Part shown: positions 52,535-64,000 of the stretch, in pieces | How the letters are laid out: each line of letters starts with the position of its first letter | Numbering within the stretch: position 1 is the first letter of the stretch | Origin: Atopsyche davidsoni | Lineage: Eukaryota > Arthropoda > Insecta > Trichoptera > Hydrobiosidae | DNA: 64,000 bases | NCBI GenBank assembly: GCA_022113835.1 | Contig: JAILWY010000005.1 | Span: 5,660,501-5,724,500, forward strand | Reading direction: 5' to 3' | Program-made: the position numbers and the translations under genes | The notes under the pieces: model-generated | The model's database searches: none | Told to the model about the DNA's origin: nothing | The model's input: only the letters and a program-made list of their open reading frames with translations

Positions 52535-52690
52535 TTTTAAAAATAAAATATTTATGTGATTTTTCAAGTGGCCGGATTCGTTTGTGAACGAAATTCGGTT
52601 AACATTAATATAAAACACGTGGAAACATTCCTAAAATATTTTATTCAAAGTATTAAAATGTAATTCCACCGGTATTAAACCTGTCTTTAT
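52535..52690 (+). mobile_element. foldback repeat family, diverged copy 4
   Basis: Contains AAATAAAATATTTATGTGATTTTTC near the left and CACGTGGAAAC, TATTTTATTCAAAGTATTAAAATG and AATTCCACC on the right, in the order and orientation of the 18753-18987 element. The core is diverged and no target duplication is visible. It is the oldest of the four copies. Confidence 0.65.
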
Positions 52691-53572
52691 GGTGCATTTA
52701 GGCATTTGGAAATGCACGCAACAATGGCTCGACTCGTGGGTTCTCGTTCTCGTTTTTTCTCTCTCTCATAACTCATAATTAAAATGTTGCCAGTTTTCAA
52801 ATGTGATTCATATGGCAATGAAGGAAACCTGTTTGGATGGAGTGGCTGCGAACTTTATAATGTAACAGGATCTGCTAAAGTCACCGCATTATTGGTGGGC
52901 GTGAGGCTCTATATTCCAGTTTCATACCGTGCGTGTTTTGAATAACACATTTGATCTTAAAACGGATACGGACAGGTGGATTTGGACACAATTAATCACG
53001 TCTAAGTAACTGCACTCAGCGACCAATTATTTCACTAAAGAAATTAATTATTTTTGATATTATATATACTCGTCTCCGCCATGTTCACATAGCATATCTG
53101 TTAGGACCAGATCCATCTTACTTAAGTTTCGTTTAAAATTTAATCCAAGTAAAGCAGAAGCAAATGTTGAAAAGCGAGAAAATCAATAAAATAAAATGGC
53201 AAACTCGTTAAACATTTACGAGTGACGTACTCTAATTCTATTTCCGTCACTGTGGCAAAGCTGCGTCAGGTTTTATAAAAACATCCCCCCATCACAATAT
53301 GAAAATACGTGCGGTCTATAAAAGTAAAATTTTCCATGCGGTGTTTACATTCTCTGTGTATTTATATAACCTGATTCCGATTTATATTTGAAAAGGATTA
53401 AACAAATAGGAGCGGAAGAGGCGAAAGTATGATAACAGAAATAGGCCAGCGGAAACGCTATCTTAAGGAATAAGGAAACGGAACTCAAATGCCGAGTTTC
53501 CAGCACGCCATTGCCATCTGTCGGCCGGCGACCGAAGCAGCCGAGCCTTCAAGTACTAAAGAGGATCCAAAT

Positions 53573-53730
53573 TAAAGCCGCCTGCACACGTCGCCACACA
53601 ACTTGCAATTAACCAATAGCATCCACAATGCTTAGACAAAGCCACATAAAACACACACAAAATAAAGGGACGCTATTGGTTGATTGCAAATCAGTCGCAA
53701 GTTGCGTCGCTGCGTGTGTAGTCTGCTTTA
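53573..53730. mobile_element. MITE with long terminal inverted repeats
   Basis: About 157 bp. The left end AAAGCCGCCTGCACACG and right end (reverse complement) AAAGCAGACTACACACG pair, and pairing resumes through CAACTTG and CAATNAACCAATAGC in each arm, the right arm having about 12 extra bases. The flanks give TA on both sides (also readable as TTA), compatible with a Tc1/mariner- or PIF/Harbinger-type MITE. A decayed relative lies at 60097-60190. There is no coding capacity. Confidence 0.75.
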
Positions 53731-55490
53731 GGCTTTCGGGTGATCAAAACAACATTGATTATATTTTTATCAAATAGTAGACACCGAGTAATGCTTAACA
53801 CGTATAAATCTTTATCATTACAAATTAAAAACAGGAGCCTAAAACAACAAGCGTATTCCATTCAATCGTTATCGTTCATTTGAAAATATGATTAATTCAT
53901 GAATTAATGTTTCAGGCAATCTGTTTACGGCTTACAAATTAAATGTTATAGTTTCTGTAATATCCATGAACTGGTATTCTATAACAGGTATTCGATGGAA
54001 TCTTAAGGAAGCAATTACGCTAATTGGTGAGCCTGGCGAGGTCAGCTGTGAGGGGAGTTGCCAAGTCAGATCAAATGCAACCTGAAAAGGCTCGAGACTG
54101 CGGGGTTGAGCCATAAACGCCATTTTAATTTGAATGCATCAACTTTGATGTCATGCTGAAGTACAGTGAAATTGTTAAATCGGTGTTCATTATAATATTT
54201 AATTTTGTATCGAAAATGTAATCCACGAGAACAAAGCAAATAATTTCAATATTAGATGAAAAAAAGTTGCGACGTGGAATTATTGCAAAGTTGAAGGACC
54301 AGCTCGGTTTCCCTTGGATGTTGCTGGTACTCCCAACTGGTCACGAGGAATCTGGTTTTTGCGTCCATTTCCTCGGGGACTGGTTCGAACCGGTTTCGAC
54401 GGTTCAGCTTTAATGGCTGCACTTTGGACGGCGGGGAACGGGAAAGTATACCGGCCATGCCGCAGCCCGCATGGCACTGCCGAGGAATCTGCAGTGTGCA
54501 ATCGCTGACTGATTACCTTTAGAGACACCTGCCACTATTCAGCTTTACCTGGATACGTAAAAAGGCATTACCGGTGATAAAATACCAATTCACTGCATTA
54601 TTTATGTGAAATTATATTACAATTCTGTATTTAAATATCTTATAAAGAAGAGTAAATTTAATTATTGAAAAAAAATAAAATATTATAACAAGACTTAGAA
54701 ACTGTACAAAAAAACTATACGAAATAGCAAAATTATATTTTAATGATAAATAATACTCGGTAAAGAAATCAGTATAAGCAGTGTAAAATATTCTAAGTAA
54801 ATATACCGTTAAAAATATCAGGACCAACTTTGTTACAAGTCTAAAATGATACTAGAACAAATTTTAATAAAACTTCTATAATTAGTTGCGGTGATACTCA
54901 GGTGATTAATTATTTATCTCGCGTTAATTTATTTTGTTAATGTAGTTAATTAATGCTAATCTCTTTCTGCGAATTTCGATTTTGTATTTATTTGTATATA
55001 AAAACAAAGCTATTAAAAATAGTAATTAAGAATGCTGAGAACCAACGCTAAAAAAGGTTTTGAACTAATGATTAGGAAGTAATAATTAAATATCAATTTA
55101 CTTCTGAGAAAGATTATTAAGAAGAACGTTTATCAATCACCATACAACAATAAAATATTAAGTGCATGAAGGATTTTAATCGAAAAAAACGTTGCTTGAA
55201 ATATAACTGCCTAAGCGCAGATTCAAGAAATAAATTTGAGAAATAATATTAGGAAAATAGAACAAGTCTTTTATCATATCAGAGTATCAAATGACTATAG
55301 GAATTTTTTAAAAAGGCTAGTATGTAGCAGTGATACTGAGATGTTACGAAATGTGTTTTATAATATTATAAAATAAAAATATAAATTTGCCTTTTAAAAT
55401 AGTTATTCGCGTATCAAGATACCCTGAAGGTCAGTTTGGCGGGGGTTTGATTTTTGCAAGTCTGAACAGTTCTTGAAAGTCCCTGTTTGT
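53731..55490. other. noncoding, no gene recognised
   Basis: Overlapping frames at 54250-54530 are open on both strands in a GC-richer patch without a recognisable product. The rest is very AT-rich. Confidence 0.5.
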
Positions 55491-55494
55491 CGGT

Positions 55495-55680
55495 GCACGC
55501 GGGGCGGGGCGGGGAGGGGGCCGACATTCCTGGGGCGACCTCTGACATTTGCGGGGTTTGTTGACTCCGCGTCGCTCTTAAGGCTTCTCGGCCCCGCCGG
55601 CTGTGATCCCACCCTCCCCCTGCAGGTTCCCAACACGGGGCGGCGCGATGAATCGGACCCGAGACGCACTTGGACGTGAC
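55495..55680. other. GC-rich island
   Basis: About 185 bases rich in GGGGCGGGG and CpG, the largest GC-rich island after the 11-kb array. Open frames on both strands reflect the scarcity of stops. GC boxes could suggest a promoter, but no transcript evidence is visible. Confidence 0.5.
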
Positions 55681-55930
55681 GGGGCGAATCACAAAAAACC
55701 CAAGTGTACGTCGTGAAATTCGTCATTTAGCTTTTTATGTGTAATATAACATGGTGGAAGTCACGACTGAACTGTAACCGGAGACAGTTAGGCAATAAAA
55801 TTATAAATAAAATCTAAACGAAAACGTAATTAAGGAAACGATAGCAGTGATGTAGATAGACTATATTTTAACTGTAGTATAAAAAATCTTCACACAGTGC
55901 CTCTCATTAGAGCTCACAGAGCTAGTGTTC

Positions 55931-55981
55931 ATGGTTTTCTAAAGGAAAAATAGTGTAGTGGGTCCCCGGGTCCTTCTAAAT
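55931..55981 (-). mobile_element. LINE 3' fragment, copy D, interrupted
   Basis: Minus strand, matching copy E through GAAAACCATGAAC, AGTGTAGT and CCCGGG. Its junction sequence TTCTAAAT (55974-55981) is the left copy of the target site used by the hAT-type element. The host sequence resumes at 56344 with TTCTACACC, as in copy E. Confidence 0.72.
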
Positions 55982-56343
55982 CAGTGCTTCTCAAAGTGGT
56001 CCCTACGGACCCCAAGGGTGGGATCATTCAGGGGGTCCTTGGAATATTAAAATCGTTTTGGTGGTCCCTGAACAACGTCAGGGGGTCCGCGCAAGGTTTG
56101 ATATAAAATAAAAAAATTGTGACACATTTTTATTTATATGGAAGTTAAAATAAATAACAATGAATACATTATTAGCGATTTTACGTCCTAAGTAAAATAT
56201 TAATATAGACAGGTGCATAAAATACAAGTAATAACAGGCATCGCGGTGAGTCAGGTAGGTTAATACAGAAACGCAATAGAGTCCGTGGGCAAGTTTTGAC
56301 TATGAAAGGGGGTCCGTTGGCCAAAAGAGTTTGAGAGCCACTG
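55982..56343. mobile_element. hAT-type MITE inserted into LINE copy D
   Basis: A 362-bp element with ends CAGTGCTTCTCAAAGTG on the left and CAGTGGCTCTCAAACTC on the right (reverse complement). The CAGTG-TTCTCAAA-type TIR is typical of hAT superfamily elements. It is flanked by 8-bp copies TTCTAAAT and TTCTACAC (6 of 8 identical), the duplication length expected for hAT. The uninterrupted related LINE copy E reads TTCTACACC at this point, which confirms the insertion site. GGGGGTCC- and GGACCCC-type motifs recur inside. There is no transposase frame. Confidence 0.9.
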
Positions 56344-56351
56344 TTCTACAC
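56344..56351 (+). repeat. right 8-bp hAT target duplication
   Basis: TTCTACAC, matching the pre-insertion sequence seen in LINE copy E. The left copy at 55974-55981 has two substitutions. Confidence 0.8.
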
Positions 56352-57570
56352 CATGTTTGATATATAAAATGTATATATTTTCATTTATGATATGCAGTTG
56401 TGTCTTGTAAGCACCGTGACTTCTAAATCTAGTTCCCGTGATTTTTGACACTCAAATATCCGCGAGTAAAAAAGTATCAAAGTAAATAAGCGCATTGTTT
56501 GTTTGTTCGAGAGTTCGGAACCACTTTCCCGTGTCTTTGAGGCATTGTTCGCAGGTTTTTTTCACGTAACCCAATACCTCTGAAAGTCTGACGCCGATGG
56601 TCGCGACGCGAAACTGGTATACCGAGCCTCGACCCCCATCGCATACTCCGAGCATTCTAGTCTTGTGAGAATTTCACGTCTCTTTTTTGTATCGGACGTC
56701 TGGCTTGCTTTTTGCATATACAAAGTTGCCGTACTGCGCTTTGATCTCATCACAAAAAAACCCCTCGTCCATTCTTGTGTTTGAGCAACAAGCGGAATAT
56801 GAGTTTGATGCTTGGCGTTTTGTATGATTGGGCTTGCGCATCCATCTGTTTTAAGCTACTTGTTTTTATGGACTCCATTTCTAATTATAGAATTAATCTA
56901 CAGACGAAATGACTCGCTTGTAACATCGATCGGACAGGCTTGATTGATTGCAGTGTGTGTACTAATGAGGGGGAGAAGAATGACTTTTTTCTATTGAAGT
57001 CGTAGTTTTCGGAGCGAAAAGAAAATGCTGCAGCCGCTCTGCTAATTACAAAGTGATTTTGTGACGTCATGACCCTAATTAAAAAAAAACAGAAGTTACA
57101 TATGACTTGATATGCTTTAGATATTTAAAATGTATAATAATTATATTAAAAAGATGCTCACAAAAGAACACATGAACCATTGATTTGGTTTCCAATATCA
57201 ACTCAAGACAGAGATCATAAAAACTAATGGATTTAAGACTTATTAATATTTTAGTAATATTCCACTTTGCCAAGAAATATATATGAATGAGTATTTTTTA
57301 GTAATTATGTAAACTGCTTAAATAAATGGCTATTTTTATACTGAAAATGATATATTAGATTTTCTATGAATTTCATTAGATTGACTTGAATTTAAATATA
57401 CTCATATTTGTGAGACAGAATAATTAATAATGTAATCAATCAATGATTCTTTAAAAGAGAGTCGATCTAACATTCATATTACAAATAAGGATTCACACAT
57501 TTTATATACAAAAATTGTATTATATTGCAAGTATTATCATAAGATAAATGCAGAAATCTGAAAATGTTTA
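56352..57570. other. noncoding, no gene recognised
   Basis: Overlapping minus-strand frames near 56452-56753 have balanced composition but no domain or clear splice pair. Confidence 0.5.
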
Positions 57571-57571
57571 T

Positions 57572-57808
57572 TCAAGAAGCGTCTAGTCGCGCGGAGGCAA
57601 TATCTGGATACGAAGTTATTGGGATCCGAATAACCTGGTGCGATCCATGCTTCTGAGGATAAATAAGCCAGCCGTGCACCAACCAGCCTTGGCTCGACCA
57701 TCGATCACGCAGTGTGCTGTGAATTTTCATGAGCTGTTTGCGAAAACCGCTCTCCTGAAAACCGAGACGGGCTCTTCCGACTGGATTTATGGCCGGCGAT
57801 AAAAACGA
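57572..57808 (-). other. open frame of about 75 codons without start
   Basis: A minus-strand frame stays open from about 57808 down to a TGA at 57572-57574 across a GC-richer patch. It includes residues WSSQGWLVHGWLIYPQ. An acceptor-like TCTCGGTTTTCAG lies within it near 57753. No family is recognised. It may be an exon fragment or chance. Confidence 0.2.
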
Positions 57809-58116
57809 TGTTTATAGATAAAACATAATTTAGATTTGAATAAATTACTTTTCTTTATAAAGCTAATGATGTATTATGCAATGCTGTTAACGTAGTTTAT
57901 GATCGTATCGCTGATTATGCATTTTAATTATAAGATCTAGCATCTTCGAACCCCAATTTTCCATTATATACAGAGTCAATGAGTTGTAAATAAATGTGGC
58001 ATTGAGTGCAGTGCACATAAATCAAATAAAACAAATTATTTACTATAGATAACATAAGTAATATGTATAGTAAAAAAACATGATGGTTTGAAATAAATTG
58101 ATAACATAAAACATAT

Positions 58117-58234
58117 CTTCTTCTATAGGGGCCCCTTCTAAGAGGAGTTCGGTGACCATCTCGCTGAACATATTTCTGTCTGTTCATGGTTTTCTTATGG
58201 AGAATAGTGTAGTCCCCGGGTCTTTCTACACCGC
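58117..58234 (-). mobile_element. LINE 3' fragment, copy E
   Basis: The most complete tail copy. On the minus strand it carries TGCGGTGTAGAAAGACCCGG, CATAAGAAAACCATGAACAG, AAATATGTTCAGCGAGATGG and CTCCTCTTAGAAGGGGC. It aligns with copies A, C and D and shows the uninterrupted sequence at the hAT insertion point of copy D. Confidence 0.78.
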
Positions 58235-58751
58235 AGTAAACATATATGTGAATTAAATTCAATGTTAGTCAGTCGCCAGTAAAAAGCGGTCAGTACGTGT
58301 GATTCTGAAAGTCGATTTTGCCATATCATTCTATCTTATACGTGTTTTATTTTGTTTCAATAAACGAGTTTCGGATTTGAATTCAAGAATATAAAATATA
58401 AAAACGTTTGGTTTAACGACTTGTTTACATTTTTTTTTACCTAAATGATTTATTTGTCAGAGTAAAGACATAAATATAGCCACGGTGAAAAAACAACATC
58501 CGCGGTATATACGCTTATGGGACAGCTAATAAAAATTTCAAATGATAGTCATTTCCAATTCAGGACTCGGAATCCGACCGTCGTAATTCTAAACTTAGCA
58601 TAATCGATCGTACATTATTTATTTATTGCGGAATTAGAAAGTGCCGTATAAATATTTAACGGAGGCATACATTTATTTGCCTTCTTAAAATGGAATTGAC
58701 TGATACAAATTACAGTTCGTAAATACGATATACTCGCATGGACACGATTTC

Positions 58752-58805
58752 AGAGCTCGCGTGGTTTAGTGATTAGCATAGTTGCAAACGGACCGCAGGG
58801 TCTCA
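58752..58805 (+). repeat. A-box-like tRNA scrap
   Basis: CGTGGTTTAGTGATTAGCATAGTTG resembles a polymerase III A box and D arm, but no B box follows at the expected distance. Probably a truncated SINE head. Confidence 0.3.
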
Positions 58806-59016
58806 TAAAATATTTTTTTTAAATAAAAAATGTATCTAATAAGAAAAAGAAAAAGCCACTCATAATAAGCCACACCCAATGTTTGTGATTTTCACCTGTA
58901 TAATAAGGGAGACACTGCCACAAATATTTTGGTTGTGTATAGTCGCGTATTTACTTTCTTTTATAGCTCCACGCTCAATGCAATAGACGAGACTATTATA
59001 TACAGACACAGATACG

Positions 59017-59040
59017 CGTGTGTGTATATATATATATATG
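59017..59040. repeat. GT/TA compound microsatellite
   Basis: A short GTGTGTG run joins a (TA)7 run. Confidence 0.9.
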
Positions 59041-59214
59041 ATGGCGTGTGTATAGATCGAGCATCAGTAACGAAATTTAAATACAATATACAAACATAAC
59101 ATTATTTACAATCAAACAACTCTCAATCGATGTCGCCTTAATTACGGCCAGGGGCACAGTTTAACGTCGTGTTCTCTCCCCAAACGTGATCCCCCCCTGT
59201 CAGTTGAATGGACG

Positions 59215-59285
59215 GGACTTCAAAGGGAGCAAAAGCCATATAGGGGTGGCTCGGGGGCGGAGGGGGAGGCCCGGGGCGCCCCGCT
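59215..59285. other. GC-rich island
   Basis: About 70 bases containing GGGGGCGGAGGGGGAGGCCC and GGCGCCCC in AT-rich flanks. No product recognised. Confidence 0.45.
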
Positions 59286-60096
59286 CTTTATATTCAACCT
59301 CGATAGTACTAACTCGTTTATGTAACGAGGTTAAAAATACAAAATCATCTTGGTCATATAAATTGATGTTGCTTTTGTATATTTTGAACATCGCTGTTTC
59401 CGGGGAAGGATAATTTTGGGAACGCTACGATAATTTATATATAACAAACACAACAAAGAATCTAGTAAAAAATATTTATTCAATTATTAAACCAATAACA
59501 ATATATACTCGTGTGAATACTTTTTTGAATATTTACTATTTGTATATTTTTCAGCATAAATTAAACACTACATACATTTTTTGATACATACCTACATACC
59601 TGTCCTCGGCGTTTTCATACTGTAAGCCTATGCTCATTTAATATGGACATTTTCGTCGATATTCAATTATACGTCAGATGAGTTCAGTAGAAGAGAACAA
59701 GTTTTTAGAGATTGGATTTGGGCGATGCATATTATACGTATTTACTAAAAATCAATGTCTGTACTTGGCAGGCTTTGTAATTTGCAAGTCGCAAGCGTTA
59801 CGTTTCCAAGTTTGTTATTGTCTTGTTCGCTCGGCACTGTGTGTTATGTAAACGTCGGGATTCTCGGGTTTTGAGAGGTAGACATTGTTCTGCGAATTCT
59901 TCTCACGCGAGGCGGCCGGGCGGCGCGGGCAGCAGAAGCCATTAACACGCGATCCACGTCGACTGCATGACTCACGACACTACATCACGTCAAATGCTGG
60001 AATTCCGCAGGAAATCTGCGTTTCCTCGAGTGAAAATCATCTAAGAATAAGACACGACGTGGTGTCATCATTTTGTTGCTTTTTGCGTAATCTACC

Positions 60097-60190
60097 TGTA
60101 ATTATCCAATAGCGCTGCTTGCTTAAGCAAAACCATAAAAAATACGCAAAATAAACGAACGCTTTATGCTGGTTGCAAATTAGTGTAAAA
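60097..60190. mobile_element. decayed second copy of the 53.6-kb MITE
   Basis: Shares TAATTATCCAATAGCG, an ACCATAAAAAATACGCAAAAT core, AACGC and GGTTGCAAATTAGT with the inner part of the 53573-53730 element, in the same order. The outer terminal repeats are lost or unrecognisable. Confidence 0.65.
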
Positions 60191-61149
60191 CTCAATAACA
60201 CATTTTAAAGAGAAATATCAGTTTTGTATGGGAATAATAAATAATCTACTTTAGACCGGAACATGCTTTTATCACGTAACAAAAAAATCTGTTCATATTA
60301 ATCTGATGATGACCAGAGGCTTCCAGTCGAATCTTGTAAATAATCACTTTATGTAATTATTTTCATAAAAAGCAATTTTGACATAGAGGTGATTGAAAGT
60401 GACGGCCATATTTCATAAAAACGCTAATAACGTTTTTAGAGCTATCTGTAATGCATATAATATGAAAATTTAACAAAAAATTGACATATTACTTGACGTT
60501 AATGTTAAATCAATGCATGTTGGCAAATTTCTGCAAGTAATCAGGATTTGTTTGGTGGATAATTTAGAATCCAAAAAAGATACGATTAAAAAAGCGTCTG
60601 TAGACGTCACGGAAAGTAATGCAAAAGACAATAGAAATACCCAATGTTTGTTCACAATGGAATGGAAAGTTTATAATAATTATCGTTTTTTAATGCTGAT
60701 TTTGATTTGAAATAGTAATTTTCGTACAGCTTTGTTACGACCTGTGGAAAATCTTAAATCTGCTTTTAACTCTTCGTTTTCATACTTTTACTGACAAATC
60801 ACAAAAACCATGACACGATGATTTTTAAGAGTAACGGTTTCAAAATGACTTCTTCAATTATAGTACAGAAACGTAAAAAAAACACATTTTTTTAACGAAA
60901 CTATGCATAATTTAATAATATATAAAAATAGTTTAATAATCCGCTTCATACGTAGATAATAATGATAGACAGGTTTTAAGGCTTTTAATATCAGATATAA
61001 AAAAATGCTGAAGGGGTTTATAGCTACTAGTAATGATACTCGACTAGAGTAGTGCAACACGCTAATGGTGCTATGATACAAGATTTTCAATCAAAATCAT
61101 TACTCCGAAGACAAATAACGTGTATCAAGATGGTAACGATGGGTTGTTC
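60191..61149. other. AT-rich noncoding, nothing recognised
   Basis: No gene or element boundary was identified. Confidence 0.5.
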
Positions 61150-61245
61150 GCACGTCAGCGGCCTCGCCCTGAGATGTCTGGTTTGATTCCCAGTGGTTTA
61201 CTCGTGGCCCGGAGGCTTAGGGTCCTGCGGCAACCGGTTCGAGTC
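61150..61245 (+). repeat. tRNA-like tandem pair
   Basis: Two B-box-like motifs, CTGGTTTGATTCCCAG and CCGGTTCGAGTCCCG, occur about 55 bases apart in a GC-rich patch. Stems do not close into full cloverleaves. It could be a dimeric SINE head or two pseudo-tRNAs. Confidence 0.35.
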
Positions 61246-62189
61246 CCGCCTCGGCCTTTGTCTTCTCGCATTACTCCGCATCCACCACGCCTCCGCCGGG
61301 CCTCCATTACGGACCCTCGATTTCCCTTCAACTCGTTATACAGGATTCGATCTTAATAAGCACTGGCGTCTTATAAACATGTTTTATCGTGTTATATAAA
61401 TATGGGAAAGAATTTATACAAATATTCATCGACATTAATATATTTTTTCAGATTACTATTTTATTATATATATAACTTAAAAAAAAAGTTAAGCACATTT
61501 GGAAAGATACATCACAGACTTTTGAAATTAAATTTACAGGTTCAATTGAGCTGTGTTAGTCATATTTTATCATATTATCATGACGGCGAATTCCCTTTCT
61601 ATTAGGTAGTAATATAAAATCGCTTAACTTGAATAAGTTTCCGACCTTAGAAAAAACTTTCATAATAAAAATAACATGTAAAATCTTTGCGAAAGCTATT
61701 ATCATAAACACTTATTAACTATGTAAAACTTGACTTAACTTTTAATCTACCTCTTTACTAAAATTATATATTTTTACATACGTTGCATACGTATAATATC
61801 CAATAAGCCATAATTTATTTCATGAATCAATGTGTTTATATAAATAAACGCTGATTAAATAAAAACATTATGCGACGTTCGAGAATGCACTACGCGTAAT
61901 AAAGAACGTAATAAGTTATTTATAATATGGGATTATGACCGTCAACGACACACTTAATGACTTTCAATACACGATGAGCCGAGTACAGGTTTTACAAAAG
62001 CTTGTTGAGCCATTATATTATCGCCCGCACTCGAATAAAAAGAGATAATAAAAACCGAGCAACAAATCACCAGGCGCAGAGCAAAAAGAAAACAAAAACC
62101 CCGTCTACGTATAATGCATTACGATAAAACGAATAAAAAAGGAAACCACGAGAACAAGAAAAAAACAAGCTCAGTTATGGTGGCCGAGT

Positions 62190-62262
62190 CTCGGCCGCAC
62201 TTCCTTGCGAGAGGAACCCGTTTCGCCTCGGGAGGCTTCGGGCGCCTTCGGGGAGAAAATGG
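62190..62262. other. GC-rich island
   Basis: CpG-rich patch with CCTCGGGAGGC and CGCCTTCGGGG motifs. No product recognised. Confidence 0.4.
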
Positions 62263-62587
62263 TGATTCCTGAACGTGGATTCTCTGCCGATGGCCAATTT
62301 GTCGTTATTTTTTTGTTAAAAATAATTAAGTGGGACGCGAGGGGGGAAGAGCATTTGCGAGTACGTTATTGTAAGATCGGTTTCTTTATAAAATGAGAAT
62401 GCACTCGAACGTGAATGAAATCTTTGCAAATGCGGCGGCCATTTTTAACAATTTGCTATTCATTAAATTTTTGTCGTGTAGACATTTCAATACTTTCTTT
62501 TGATCTAGCGTGTCTACTGTGCACAAGCGAGCGCCAGCGTTATACATTTTGCACGTGAAAGGCGCCACAGCAATGTAAGGTAAAAAT

Positions 62588-62662
62588 CAACAACAACAAA
62601 AAAATATTTGTGTTTCAATATTCACAACAACTCAATTTTGTTTTTTTTTTTTGTTGTTGTTG
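62588..62662. repeat. CAA/TTG inverted repeat
   Basis: CAACAACAACAAAAAAA (62588-62604) is exactly complementary to 62646-62662, with a 41-base loop. The arms are simple-sequence (CAA)n/A and T/(GTT)n, so convergent microsatellite expansion or a foldback element could explain it. Confidence 0.8.
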
Positions 62663-64000
62663 TATAGAAGCCATTTTAAAATGAAGAATTACGCTTACAA
62701 AAAAGCGGTTGATTGACGGCGATCCGGTATGGTTCTGCCCATTTCCTAAAACAATGCCCGGATAAATGGAGTCGGGTTCGACGCCACGAGCGTTTCCATG
62801 CTGACGAGTCAACCGTGAACAGAAGCCGTGACAAAAAATAAATTATTAAGACTGCCAGCGACCCAACGGTACCTTCGACACCTGGCCGCCATTTGTTGCC
62901 TCTCGTGCTCGAGCACTTGCCTTTGTGTGCTTTGTTACACTCAATTTAAAAGTATTTAGTCACTACATACAAATATGAATAATACCAAGAATTTAAATGA
63001 TTTTTAACAATTATTTAGGTGCATGGCTATCTCATGGTCCTGCGCGCAGAGGTGGGGCTTACAAGGTGTGGTTTATGTTTTAGCGTACACGGATTTCTCT
63101 ATTTTCGTTATGAAGTTAAAAAGCCTTTATTCAAATATTTATTTTTCCAATGCATTGACTTCGAGCATTCTTAGCCAGTGTTTTAGATTTATCACAAAAT
63201 CCAAATTTATAATCACGCACCCACTATTATCAGCTGTAATAGCAGCATTGTGCGTTATCGCCATCCAGTAATAAAGTCAACAGGGATTATTTCGCGAACA
63301 TCCAAACGTAATATCCCTGGCTGGAAAGTCTCATTTTTATACGAGGCGGATGATAAATGACGTCGGACGTTATCCGGACATCTCAAAATGGTGGATCCGA
63401 CTTAATAAATGGAATTACCGAATGACCTTGCCATTGTGAGAGAATATAAAAGAGCTTTATTACATCCATGAAATTTCATTAATCAGTTATATCATAAATT
63501 ATGCAACTTTTAAATATTGTAATGTTATAATGCGTTATAGGCGTTTCTGTGGTAAATTAATTTAATTGTAAATGTTTATAAAATGTGTTGAAAACTTATG
63601 TTAATAGCACTTTGGTTTTTTGTTATCCGATTGATTTAAATATATTCATAGACTACAAGTGTAATTGTCAGTCATTTACCAGATCTATAAAATAAATTAA
63701 ACATGTCTCAATTAAGAAGGGGTGTGTGTTTAAATTCCATTTATTACAATTTATTTTAGCGACTCCCCTCATATATAAAATTAAATTAAGTGTAAATTGT
63801 ATTATTATGTTTAATATATTTGAAATACTTACACTTAATCGTCCATCTCAAGATTGTGTTTACCAGAGAAATTAAAAGATTTCAGGAAATACATGTTGTT
63901 GACTGATTCAATGTATTGTAATTAAATAAGCTTACAATAAAAATAACATATTTTTTTCGTAAATAAATCACCCTCAACTAAGGGGAGAGTATACAACATC
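62663..64000. other. noncoding to the window end
   Basis: No exon, transposon end or RNA gene recognised. Short chance frames only. Confidence 0.5.

Noticed and set aside
1..64000. CRISPR array, prokaryotic operon or phage system
   Set aside because: No regularly spaced direct repeats with unique spacers, no Shine-Dalgarno-led gene runs, and composition and splice signals point to an animal genome.

Overview
This window looks like intergenic or intronic DNA from an animal, most probably an insect. It is AT-rich, no reading frame reaches 200 codons, and none shows a domain I recognise. There are no bacterial operon features. CpG is not obviously depleted by eye, which suits a lightly methylated insect genome such as a holometabolan. 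The repeat content (decayed non-LTR retrotransposon tails, hAT- and piggyBac-type MITEs, tRNA-like SINE scraps) also fits an insect, but I cannot name the species.

Layout. 1-9.3 kb: noncoding DNA with a GC-rich 8-mer/7-mer minisatellite at 1.5 kb and two opposed splice-like motifs near 7.3 and 7.7 kb. 9.3-9.8 kb: three decayed tandem units of about 180 bp. 10.5-12.2 kb: a perfect hairpin, a copy of a foldback repeat family, a G-rich array and a LINE 3' fragment. 18.7-25.4 kb: a large palindromic element with a 13-bp target duplication, decayed tandem repeats, a piggyBac-type MITE bounded by TTAA, and a second foldback copy with a perfect 14-bp target duplication. 26-38 kb: mostly featureless. 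38.2 kb: the one convincing gene piece, a 91-bp exon-like block on the minus strand with good splice sites. 39-44 kb: a long hairpin and LINE fragments, one encoding a recognisable reverse-transcriptase C-terminal motif. 50-58 kb: further LINE tails, one split by a 362-bp hAT-type MITE with an 8-bp target duplication, and a long-TIR MITE at 53.6 kb. 59-64 kb: a decayed second copy of that MITE, tRNA-like sequence, and a CAA/TTG inverted repeat.

The best reading is a large intron or gene desert, possibly belonging to a minus-strand gene that includes the 38.2-kb exon, shaped mainly by short non-autonomous elements. About twelve GC-rich islands of 60-200 bp stand out against the AT-rich background; their role is unknown. 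The most unusual element is the palindromic repeat family, because target duplications of 13-14 bp are not typical of DNA-transposon MITEs.
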